This document shows, piece after piece, positions 1-10,424 of a stretch of 64,000 bases of DNA. The notes under the pieces are model-generated. The model was given only the letters and a program-made list of their open reading frames with translations. It did no database searches and was not told the origin of the DNA. The stretch lies in NCBI GenBank assembly GCA_009667805.1, contig CM019064.1, positions 386,756,049 through 386,820,048 of the forward strand, given 5' to 3'. The position numbers were made by a program, and so were the translations under genes. The DNA comes from Leptobrachium leishanense (lineage: Eukaryota; Chordata; Amphibia; Anura; Megophryidae). Numbering within the stretch: position 1 is the stretch's first letter; each line of letters opens with the position of its first letter.

Positions 1-1340
1 GTAAACTCGTGGTATAATCTGCTAATACCGATTCGCTAATGGGATTTGCTAACCGATTCGTTAGGAAATTGGAGGTGATCAGCGTGGAGCACTAACGTAA
101 GAGCTAGCGTTAACTTGGAGAAGGTGATAGAGTCCATAGTGTTCAATCCTATTTACTAGCTCTAAATTATATAATGTCACATGTTTCAAGTTGCCTATCG
201 GCAACCTGTATCAAGCATTGTGTTATATTGCCCTCATTACACTTAAAATACCCCATCCTCGCTTTACTGTACCACTTATCCATTATTATGAAAATTAATA
301 GTAACCAATAAAAAAGCATATTCACAAGAAAGTTCTAAGGAAATATAGACCTCTCCTGTTTGACCATTGTGGTTTTTCATGCTGTCCATTTCCATGTGTA
401 CCTGGTGCCCTCTTTCCTCATATGGTATGTTAGTTGTTACTGAACACAAACTATTTATGGAGTATTGTACAGTACATTGCAATAATTACATTTCACATGC
501 TGCAGGAGATAAATCATTTCATTAATAAAGGGTTGGTCTCCATAATGTCAAAACTTACTCTTGTAGCATATAAACTGTTCTTCAGTGGGAAACTGTTCAT
601 GAATAAGGAAGTGATCAGTAGAGGTGTGCATTCGTTTCGTAATGAACCTACATTTTTGCCAAAATTCATCAATTCGTATTTCGGAAGTTCTTCCGAAATA
701 ACAAATTAGTTTAATCCGAATTGAAATGATAACAAAACAAAACATTATGTAACTAAATTGATTTGTTATACTTTTTCACAAGAGAACCATTGATTGAATA
801 ATTCCTCTATGCACACTGCAACAAAATGGCGATTTAATCCTACCTTGCCTTTTAACCCTCATGTTTAACCCTAATCTAACAGTAACTGAGCAGGATTTAT
901 TGGTTTTTTTAGTGATACTAAACTTCGAATCGATCCCAAATTACAAACAAAATTATGAAAATGAATCAGTTTTGTTTTACTGTTTAACAATGCCTTGTAT
1001 GTTTGGATGTTGTATTCAGCACCACAGGCCAATAGACAGCTCAATATTTAACCCTAGTTTGCCTTTTAAACTCATGTTTAACCCTAAACTAACAGAAATT
1101 GAGCAGGATTTGATTTATTGTTTTTTTTCCCCTAAAATACGAATTGAATCGAGATTACGAATCAAAATTATGAAACTAAACTACGAATCGAAATTACGAA
1201 ACAAAAAAAAACAAATTTTTTAGCTGTGCACACCTCTAATGATCAGGCAACCTAGTCATTGATCCGATTCTCCTCCCGTCACTTCCTATTAGGGTGGCTT
1301 CTTGTTAAACCAATAAAATATTTACAAATTATTATTTTAG
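1..1340. other. Intron 1 (partial) of keratin gene 1
   Basis: No coding signal is seen. The stretch is AT-rich and contains a hAT-type MITE at 619-1238. The last bases form a polypyrimidine-poor but usable acceptor (attattttag) before exon 2 at 1341. Confidence 0.7.
619..1238. mobile_element. Non-autonomous hAT element (MITE) in intron 1
   Basis: Perfect 12-bp terminal inverted repeats, tagaggtgtgca at 619-630 and tgcacacctcta at 1227-1238, are flanked by 8-bp near-duplicates (gtgatcag and atgatcag). Both the TIR style and the 8-bp target duplication fit hAT. The interior has no coding capacity. It holds two diverged copies of a segment (about 846-905 and 1079-1120) and clusters of cgaat/acgaa words near the ends. 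Confidence 0.75.
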
Positions 1341-4200
1341 GTGAGGTTTCTAGAACAGCAGAACAAAATGCTGGAGACAAAGTGGTCATTATTACAAGAT
1401 CAGCAAACTTCCCGCGTTCAGATTGAACCTCTCTTTGAGGCTTTTATCAGTAGCCTCAGGAGACAGCTGGAGAATCTGGGGTGTGAGAGAGGACGTCTGG
1501 AAGCTGAGAGGGACAGCGTTGAGCAAGCTATGGATGAACTTAGGAGAAGGTATGCTTCTACTCTGCCCTTTTTATTTGTTTTCTGGAGAATAACAAAATA
1601 TAACTAAAAATTCTATTAAAATCTAATTTATCTACATATCTAAAGCACAAAACGTCACAGTTTACATAGTTCATAAGCGTTAAATGACATTGTGCAGCGA
1701 AAAGGACACTTTTAGCATAATGCTTGTTGATCACCATATTGTATCTGGATCTAAGGTACGAGGAAGAGGTGAACAGACGAAGCACTGCAGAGAATGAGTT
1801 TGTTGGTTTGAAGAGGGTAAGTGGGCACTTATATAGATTTAACCCAAATGTGACCAGAAACAATTACAAATCTGCATTTAGTGTTGTCGCCTTAATGAAC
1901 ATTGATCTCTTCTTCAGGATGTAGATGCAGCTTTTATGGACAAAGCTGAATTACAAGTGAAGGCCAGTTCCCTGTCTGACGAGATTAATTTCCTGAGGAC
2001 TCTATATGATGCGGTAACAACATATTGCTGGGATGGTTTGGGGGGATTCTAATTCATATAGTTAAGAGTTTTACTACTTAAAAATAAAACTTGGCAGTTA
2101 TAATAAAGGTTGTTTCAGGTCAGTTTAAGTGGCTGAAATGACTATTTGTAAAGCAGTGGCAACCATGAAGTACTTTCAAAAGTTGATTGTCTCTCTCTCT
2201 CCAAATAAATTGCAAGCCACTCATTTCTGATTACCTACTTTACCATAGATTAAATAGCATTGTATGACATGAGCTAAACTAGTTGGTTTGAGCTACTTAA
2301 TAAGTGACTTTTTCAATTTTACATGGTGGTATGGCTTAAACGTAAGTAGAATTGGTGCAATTGTTTAACCTCTTAGTGACCGGGCGGTTTTACGAAAATC
2401 CGTCCTTTAGTGCCCGCTGCTGTTTTTAAGATTCTACGCTGTTTGTTTTTAGGTCAAATTTTCTTCTTACTCTTTTATGCAATCCATACATATTATATAC
2501 CGTTTTTTCCGCCATGAAATGGACTTTCTAAAGATTCCATTATTTCCATCATATCGTATAATTTACTATACAAAAATATGAAATATGATAAAACAATGGA
2601 AAAAACACACTTTTTCAAAATGTAATCCCCAACATCTACAACCGCCAAAGAAAACCCATGCTAAATAGTTAAAAAAAATTGTCCTGAGATTAGAAATACC
2701 CAATTTTTACATGTTTTTGCTTTTTAATCCCTTCACTGCTGAGCCAGTTCCACTCTGTGCGCTGAGCTCATTCTGACTGTTTTATGCTCATAATTTTTAG
2801 ATGCCAGCTTAATAATTGGCATCCTATTTAATTAAACCCCCCAGACAATAAAACATTTTTATGATCAGGCCTTTCCAATGATATCAAACATGACCCTCTA
2901 GCTGCCACGTATCGGGAGATACGGGGATCCAAGGGATCCCCCTATCTCCACTTGGCAGCTAGGGGGTTAACTGGCCCATTGACGTCCTTAGACATATGGT
3001 GAGGATGTCAGTGGGTGGGGGTGACCCGGAGGTTTGGCTGACTTCCAAGATGTCAGCCACCTCCAGGTTTGAATCGCGATCCAACAGTGAAACTGTTAAA
3101 GAATCTCCCCTTTTCAGCGGTACAATTTGTGAGGTTCTAAGTGTAACGGTTGGGGAGATAGAGGGCTACAAATGAGCCCACCCCTCCACCTTTTTCCGCT
3201 GCAGGCATGATGGGGTGCCTGCCAATGACATCATCATGCAATGTGTTGACGTCACCGCTACTGTCATGCCTCCTCAAAAGGCGGGCAGACTCCAGGCCTG
3301 CCAGAACGCCGAGGGAGCCCAGCGAGGGAGGTGAGTATCGGGAGGGATTATATATATATATATATATATCTGGAATATATATATACTCAGAAAAAGACAG
3401 GATCCAGAATAAATAAATGCAGCACTCCTCGGCCTTGTTTGAAAATATTAATATCTTTTCGTTGCTACAAGATATCAACATTTCAGTCCATAACCATGAA
3501 GTTTCATAAGGAGATTTGTAAATATGTATTCCAGTTCCATAAAAATAAGGTTACATTTTTTTAACCCTTTCCTGACCACAGACGTACCATGTACGTCTCA
3601 CAGCTATGTACATGGCACGTCCAGGTCTCCTAACCGTCCTCCCTCCCGATACTCACCTCCCTCGCTGGGCTCCCTCGGCTCCTCCCAGCATTATGCACTC
3701 AGGATATGTACAATTTTTGTTCTGGTGCAACTTCAGCAATTACATACAAAGCCAGCATCAAGAGTCAGTGCAAACACGTAGAGATTATCAATGCCATTAT
3801 TTGACAATTATTTTGCCACCATTTACCATTTTCTTTATTGTTTAAACTCCTTGGGTAAAGCCCTTCTTTAGCCAATTTTGGCATCATATTGTTTTTCCTT
3901 TCTATACTTTTTTTGTTTATTATTTTATCACCAATGTTTCAGACCCATCATGGACTTTTGTCAAGGATTAAGGATAGAACCCCCATGTGATGGATACATT
4001 GATGTTGTGGCAGGTTTATGCAATGCATGATCATATCTTGTAGCTAAAACCCCATAATTTATTCCTAAATCAGGTCATTTTTAAATATTTAAATTAACTA
4101 TATTTTAGTGCAGTGCTCCGAATTTGGAATGTTGTTTTCTTAGTTATCAAAAGAATGAAAAATGTATGTACAGGATGAGTACAGCAATTCTGGTTTGCCT

Positions 4201-4248
<48 letters not shown>

Positions 4249-7200
4249 ATCAAGCAAGCCGTTACTTTTTATAACAATGCAGGGTGGTATAATTGGATTT
4301 GGAATAAAAACAATGCCTTTAAATAATTGATATTATGAAGTTAATTAAATTAAGCAATATATGTATCGAAACTTTGCTCTTTCATTATAGGAAATATCTC
4401 AGCTCCAGTCTCAGATCTCAGACACCTCGGTGGTTGTGTCCATGGACAACAGTCGTGACCTGGACTTGGATGGAATCATTGCTGAGGTCAGATCTCAGTA
4501 TGAGGACATTGCCAACAGAAGCAGAGCCGAGGCTGAGGCCATGTACCAGTCACGGGTGAGTCAATTATTTTTTCACTTCTGAACCAGGCAAAAATTAATT
4601 TAAAAATTATTCATAAGAAACTCTACAATAGTCAAATTGTATTTAAATTTATATTGACAGTTTGAGGAGCTTCAGACAGCAGCAGGAAGAAATGGGAATG
4701 ATCTGCAGAGCAGCAGAAATGAAATCTGTGAGCTGAACCGAGCGATCCAGAGACTGAGAGGAGAGATTGACGGAGTGAAGGCTCAGGTGAAAATACATGC
4801 AAATGAAAACTGCATATTTACTTTAACTATTGTTTTAGAAATCACAATGTTATATAAAATATAATGAAGATTTAAGGCTATTGTTGCTTAAAGTATGCTA
4901 CTCACTCATTATTTTAAATAGCTTGGTTGAAGCATACATTGATGATACTTTAATTCAAAAAGTGTTTTCCATATCTACCTAGCGTGCTGGTCTGGAATCC
5001 GCCGTAAACGAGGCTGAGGAACGTGGAGAATCCGCTGTGAGAGATGCCAAGGGGAAACTCTCTGAGCTGGAAGCCGCGCTGCAGAAAGCCAAGCAGGACA
5101 TGGCTCGCCAACTGCGAGAATACCAGGAGCTGATGAACGTGAAACTGGCTCTGGACATTGAGATCACCACCTACAAGAAGATGCTGGAAGGAGAGGAGGG
5201 CAGGTGGGTGCAAAGCTATTTCTTGAAATCACTTTCAGAACCATATTGGGCCCTTTGATCGGCCCTAGTAGGGAGAAAGCCAGGACAGGGTCAGGGTATG
5301 TATAAACCTACACCACCTACAAGAAGATGCTGGAAGGAGAAGAATGCCGGTTAGAGTAACAACATCCAACAATGTAATTTATGGAGCCATATATTAATAA
5401 ATTAGAACTATTCAGACTTTAATTAATTACTAATTTTTTTGAAACTGTATGCATTATCTTGTATCACACACGTGCAATAAAATGCATTAGTAAAGTACAC
5501 ACAATGAAAAACTAAATGGATTTTCTATCACGTTATACATATCAGGTTTACTTAAAGGTGCATTCTACATCTTAACTCAGTAGTCATCCTGCTGTAAGTT
5601 CTCTGCTCCCTCTCTCCTTCCTGAGGGGGACTGGGGAGCTGATTCAGTCTTCTTTATGCAAAGGCTTACAGGGTTATCCAAAGAGATTCGAATTGCTTGA
5701 GAAAGGTAACCGAACGCTGAAAATCAGCGTTCGGTTGCCTTTCCTGACCATTCGGCTATCCAGAGAGCAGGCAATTCGCCAAATCCTGGCGAATTGCCTG
5801 CACATTCGGTGCCTGTTCGGTCCCTGTTCGAGGGCAGTGAAATCCCCATCAAAAAGCACTGCTTCGGCTATTCAGAGAACACAAACCAGCAGTGAAAGGT
5901 TCCCCTAATGCTCTGCCATTCGGTGGTTTAATTCGGCAAATTTATTCAGGAGAATCCCATAGACTTCAATGTTAAAAATATTCCCGTATTAATTCAATAT
6001 CTAATAAACCGTTCATTATAAAATTCTGCCGCAAAAAGTCTCTTTATTTATAGATTTTTTAGGATACTTTAAGCATTTTTCTGAATTTTTTAAAAAAAAA
6101 TTAAAAGTCCGATTTTTTTTTTTTTTTTTTTTTGCTTATTTTTTTTGTAACAGCCCTCTTTATTATCATTCCCTGGACCTCCTGTGAAAATTTCAGACAT
6201 TTTCGCTCAGTAGTTTCTTTGCAAACAGCGTTTCTTTTTCCCAGATTCATACAAATGGTTTTTCTAATTTATTCACTGCCTCCTCTACGTCACAGCTGCT
6301 TCGGCTCTGTGTGATTCGGCTCCTTTTCGGCTCCTGTTCGGCTCCTCTTCGAAGGTTAATCCAGATGTTTTTGCTTGTTTTCAGCGTGCATTCGGTTAGT
6401 TTTCGTCAGGTTTTCGGCAGCTTTTCCCTGCAATTCGGGGACCCTGTGGTGCTTGCTGAATACACCGCAGGGTCACCGAAATGCAATCGGCAAAAGGAAC
6501 CGAATTGAAGAGAACGAAAAGTCACCGAACGTGCGGTGACTTTTCAAATCTCTTTGGATAACCCTGTTAGTCACACCCAGAACCTGAGTTTAGCGGGTTC
6601 TGAGTTTAGATTACAGGGCTTTGGGGTCTTTGGGAACTAGCCTTGTCCAATGGTATCAAAGCCTTCTGGCATTGAAAGTCTCAGGATTGGCTGAAGTGTC
6701 CAACACTTTGCTTTCACATGACATGCTGTTGCTGGCGCATGTCATATCCTTTAGAGATCAGAAGGAGACCAGAACTGAATTAAGGTGAGTTTTTAAAGGA
6801 AAATTAGTGTTGAAAAAGGAAGGGGAGTGTGAAAGTGGTAAGGGGGTTAGTGTTTAACCCCTCCATAACTTCTTCCCTCCTGTTTTAACCCTTCAGTATC
6901 CCTTTAATGTCAAATAAGATAACAAAGCATCAAAATGTTTTTTGTTTTTTTTGCTGCTGCACTATATCATTATTCTCCAATCGACAAGAATATAAAGATT
7001 ATAATTATGTTTTGTTTTCTTAGACTGGCTTCAGGCGACGCAGGTGTTAACATATGTAAGTAATGCCATCCTAATATTAGCTAAATTTGCCCATTTCAAA
7101 ATGTAAATTGTTACATATGAATTTTTGAAATGTTATAGTTTAGTTTGAAGTATATAAAATATATACAATTATCCACATCAACAGTAATCATCTTGAGCAA

Positions 7201-7458
7201 GAAAGTAGAAATTGTATGACAGTGCAGTATCTTTTCACTTTGTAAAATTCACTTTATTATATTGTAAAATTAATTGAATTTGCTTTTCTTTTATCTTAAT
7301 GCCATTTAGCCGTGCTGCACTCCAGCACAGGAGGAAAACACAGCTCTGGAGGATCATTCCATGGGGGAGCTAGCAATCATCAAAAAGGAGGATTCGGTGC
7401 CAGCAGTGGCCTTTTCTCAAAGAGCAAACACGGCTCTGGACATGGACACCATTGCTAA
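1341..7458 (+). CDS. Type II keratin gene 1, exons 2-9 (5' end outside window)
   Basis: Exons 1341-1549, 1756-1816, 1918-2013, 4391-4555, 4661-4786, 4983-5203, 7024-7055 and 7310-7458 all have GT-AG borders and join in one frame to 352 residues plus stop. Sizes 209/61/96/165/126/221 are the classic type II keratin pattern. Exon 2 starts with the end of the helix-initiation motif ([15 protein letters not shown]); exon 7 ends with the helix-termination motif ([17 protein letters not shown]). The tail is rich in Gly, Ser, His and Lys and ends in His-His-Cys. Type II keratins pair with type I keratins to form epithelial intermediate filaments. Exon 1 (head and start of coil 1A) is not found in 1-1340, so the window starts inside intron 1. 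The coding part looks intact. The type II assignment is firm; the paralog cannot be named. Confidence 0.95.
2364..3130. repeat. Degenerate interspersed repeats in intron 4 (TTAA-type ends)
   Basis: The stretch opens with ttaacctcttagtgaccggg, the style of ending seen in amphibian TTAA-target elements (piggyBac or Kolobok derivatives). A second unit begins near 2738 with cccttcactgctgagcc, which resembles 55698-55720. No ORF of note and no matched ends were found, so the family is tentative. Confidence 0.35.
3309..3678. repeat. Perfect 39-bp inverted repeat with 292-bp loop
   Basis: Bases 3309-3347 are the exact reverse complement of 3640-3678 (GC-rich, containing ctccctcgctgggctccctc). The loop contains a (TA)n run at 3349-3370 and a TTAACCC-type repeat start near 3562. 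Short ORFs called across this segment are repeat-derived. Confidence 0.8.
4206..4251. repeat. (TA)n microsatellite in intron 4
   Basis: Almost uninterrupted TA dinucleotides lie about 140 bp before exon 5. Similar runs occur at 3349-3370, 56273-56298 and 62441-62459. Confidence 0.85.
5311..5350 (+). pseudogene. Vestigial duplicate of the 3' end of keratin exon 7
   Basis: Bases 5311-5340 repeat exactly the 30 bp at 5165-5194 near the end of exon 7 (coding TTYKKMLEG). The copy then diverges to encode Glu-Glu-Cys-Arg-Leu, the ending of many other type II keratins (LEGEECRL), instead of the local Glu-Glu-Gly-Arg. It lies 147 bp downstream inside intron 7, has no donor GT in place, and is absent from the matching intron of keratin gene 2. 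Confidence 0.75.
5669..6566. mobile_element. Harbinger-like MITE in intron 7 of keratin gene 1
   Basis: Near-perfect 20-bp TIRs (cagggttatccaaagagatt at 5669 and its complement ending at 6566) are flanked by TTA on both sides (5666-5668, 6567-6569), the 3-bp TWA duplication typical of PIF/Harbinger. There are no transposase ORFs. A middle module (about 5945-6060) recurs inverted at 8985-9110 and 59445-59570. The interior has many 'ttcgg' words and a poly-T run at 6112-6133. Confidence 0.7.
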
Positions 7459-7581
7459 AGAGAGAGCATGGCTGTAGCTGTCAATCACACGCTGTAGATT
7501 GTAGAGAAAACTCAAACATAAGATATTAGTCATAAATGTGACATACTGTATAAGCCATTCCTCAAATTGCTACTTTCCTTC

Positions 7582-7587
7582 AATAAA
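7582..7587 (+). terminator. Poly(A) signal of keratin gene 1
   Basis: An AATAAA hexamer lies 124 bp after the stop codon of exon 9. It is followed by a GT-rich stretch (gtgatgttttgtttta), as expected for a cleavage site. Confidence 0.8.
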
Positions 7588-7754
7588 ATTTTGCATCGCA
7601 ATATTTCGTGATGTTTTGTTTTATGACATAACACTTAAAAATGCACCTTCATAATGTTTTAGACAAAAAAATTCTAAAGTAAAATAAAAATTAGATCTAG
7701 CATCAAATGCATGGGACAATATATCATGTGATCGATGAATGCCTTTCAAGTACC

Positions 7755-7950
7755 GGCTGGGTGGAGTAGAGGTACTCACTGCTCTGCATGGAGAGAGCCT
7801 GTGGAGACATGGGTTTGATCCCAGCAAGAGCACCTCTCCAGTAAGTGTCCTTGGGCAAGACACCTAACGGTACATACTCGCCACCCAGGACGCTTGAAAA
7901 CAAGAGAAATCTCAATGTATCCTTCCTGGTATAATACTTTCTCAAAAAAA
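7755..7950 (+). mobile_element. tRNA-derived SINE of V-SINE type
   Basis: A tRNA-like head begins at 7755 and holds a good pol III B box, ggtttgatccc, at 7812-7822. It is followed by the V-SINE-like core gtgtccttgggcaagacacc at about 7846-7865, and ends near an A-run at 7946-7954. V-SINEs are widespread in fishes and amphibians. The short ORFs antisense to it are not genes. Confidence 0.65.
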
Positions 7951-7954
7951 AAAT

Positions 7955-8515
7955 ACCAATAGGGTCTAGCAGGAAATGTTCTGCAGAGCAATTGTGTGAA
8001 TATTAACTTTACCAATAATACAATAATAACAATTCTGCAAATGGTACAACACAGAATTTCATTACTGGAAGATTAAAAAAATAATTAATTGACTTCATTT
8101 TAATAGTACAAATTCACCAGGGTATTTGCTGGCAGTAGGACATAGTAGCAACACAATACCTAAAGCAGGACTAAAATTAAATGGGGGGGGGAGGTTAAAC
8201 AGTAGTGAATTGAGGCCTCGACAGAGTTTGTTGGTGTCCCATTTATCCCTTCTTCCATGTAATTTGCTCATTTAATGGATTTAGCCCATTCAATCTCTTA
8301 TATGTTGATGAGAAATCAGGTAGAAGTACACCATATACACCTGTTTTTTATCTACTTTGAAATCTCCACCCCAGCCAGGTAGTCACTAGCATATATATAT
8401 GCAATGGCAAATCAGATACAGTAACATTACCGATACACCTACAAGTACCTTGACCAGAGAACCAGCGTTAGTGACTCTGTGACGCTGTACAACATCGGAT
8501 TACTGCTGTTACTAA
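7955..8515. other. Intergenic stretch, nothing recognised
   Basis: AT-rich DNA with a G-run at 8183-8190 and a short (TA)n at 8392-8400. No ORF, exon or repeat end could be recognised. Confidence 0.5.
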
Positions 8516-9376
8516 CAGGGTTATTCAAAAAGCACGTTTGGTCACTTTTCTTCCCCGCATTTCGGGGCCATTCGGCGATCCTAGTTCGCCAACCCTGCAG
8601 TGTATTCAGCAAGCACCGCAGAGCCCCCGTAGCGCAGGGAATACTCACCGCAAACTCACCCCCAAACCCACCGAAACTCGCTGAAACAGCTGGATTAACC
8701 ACACCGAACATGCTGGAGAAACACGACTAGCCGCCGATCACAGCGCAGAGCAGCCGCCGGAAAAACCCAACATGCAGACGAACGAGTTGAAAAAAAAACA
8801 AAAACAGTGCGCTTGAAAGTATGAAAATTGAAACGCTGTTTGCAAAAGAACTACTGAACATAAATGTCTGAAATTTACATATAAGATCCAATGAATGATA
8901 ATAAAAAGGGCAATTACAGTAAAAAGAAATAACAATTAAAAAAAAATGGAAAAAAAGTTTGCCAACAAAATCCCAGAAATGCTTCAAAGATCCTAAGAAA
9001 TCTATAAATAAAGAGACTTTTTACTGCAGAATATAATAATAAACGATTTATTAGATATTGAATTAAAACTGGAATATTTTTAACATTGAAGCCTATGGGA
9101 ATCGCCTGAATAAATCTGTCGAATGAAACCACCGAACAGCAGGGCATTTCGGCAACTTCTCCCTGCTGTTTTGTGTTCTCTGAATAGACGAAGCAATGCT
9201 TCTCTATGGGGGAGTTCACTGCCCTCGAACAGGCACCGAACATGCAAGCAATTCGCCAACATTTTGCGAACTGCCTGCTCTCAGAATAGCCGAATGGCCC
9301 CGAAAGGTCCCCATTCGCTGAATTTCAGTGTTCGGTTACATTTCGGCGCCAGATCGTCTCTCTCTGAATAACCCTG
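8516..9376. mobile_element. Harbinger-like MITE related to the 5669-6566 element
   Basis: It begins cagggttattcaaaaag (8516) and ends ctctgaataaccctg (9376). The flanks are TAA on the left and TAT on the right, so the 3-bp duplication is imperfect. The interior around 8985-9110 is the reverse-oriented counterpart of the module in the intron-7 element, and both carry many ttcgg/ccgaa words. No transposase is encoded. Confidence 0.6.
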
Positions 9377-10047
9377 TATGTCTCCTGCAATAGGGAGGCA
9401 ATTGAAACGGGCTATGTTCTCTGGATGTTGTTTGGGTAGAAGATGAGCTCCGGTGTGTACTCAACAATTTAGAAAATACAAAAAACATTACTAAAGCTAG
9501 GGATAGACACTCTTGGGGCAGAATGTGGCCACTTTCATTATCACAGAATGCACACAATCACCACAAGCTACAATATCCATGAATGTAGTGGCAACCAGAC
9601 CATTACCCACTAGAAAACATGGCTGGCTCGCAAGGTGATTACTATGGGAGGAGACACTATTGTTTGAGGATCTATATTTACTGTAATGGGGATGGACTGG
9701 GTAATGGACGAGCTATGCACTTGATTATATGGCTGCCCCCAGTATACTTTAAGTGAGGGCACACTGGCAGCGACAACTGAATTAAACTATTGCACTACTT
9801 ATGCAGCTCTTTGCAATCCAATTTCGGGGAAGGTGTAGCTTCAAATGAAAGGAAGATATCAGATTTTTATCCTATATGATGAGATTATGGATGAATGTCA
9901 TATTTCAGATCTCCATTTTTCAACATTTAAAATATAATGGCTCAGTGGGTTGGAGACATGGAAGCTGTTAAGGCATCCAGTAAGGAGGACACACAAGAAG
10001 GTTTAAGCAAATAGAGGAAGTTTTAAAAGTTAGAAGCACCTAACAAC
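9377..10047. other. Intergenic stretch, nothing recognised
   Basis: Mixed-composition DNA between the MITE and the start of the hAT island. No long ORF, splice-linked exon or repeat end was found. Confidence 0.5.
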
Positions 10048-10323
10048 TAGGGATGAGCGGTTCGGGTTTGGACGGTTCGGGGTTCGACCCGAACTTAGCC
10101 TGTTCGAGTAGATCGCGAACACCGAACATTTCCGGGTGTTCGCCAAATGTTCGACCACAATGGACCACAATGCATTTTCCCACTGGCCTGAAGCTCGTAA
10201 TTGGCTACAGCCTTGCACCTGACCATAGGTCTGGTGCAAGACTGGTTCAACACTATGCTCAGAGTCCTGATTGGGCAAATTTTGGCCAATCATGGGCTCA
10301 CAGAGCTAAGTCCCGCAGCACAC

Positions 10324-10330
10324 TATATAA
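10324..10330 (+). promoter_or_regulatory. TATA box of the left arm
   Basis: TATATAA lies about 280 bp inside the terminus. The matching position in the right arm (39812-39818, minus strand) keeps a ctatataatg box. This conservation between diverged arms suggests a pol II promoter for a transcript that reads through the satellite into the transposase (inference). Confidence 0.5.
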
Positions 10331-10424
10331 CGTTTCCACGTGCTGATTCTTCACGCATTTCAGAGGAGATTTCAAAGGAGATAGTTGTGTCTTGTTACTG
10401 CCGGTCTGCCACGCTACTGGGGGG

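Noticed and set aside
1..1340. Exon 1 of keratin gene 1
   Set aside because: No head-domain or FASFIDK coding sequence with a donor was found; the exon must lie upstream of the window.
7755..7830. A functional tRNA gene
   Set aside because: There is a good B box, but the cloverleaf is poor and the V-SINE core follows directly; it is a tRNA-derived SINE head.
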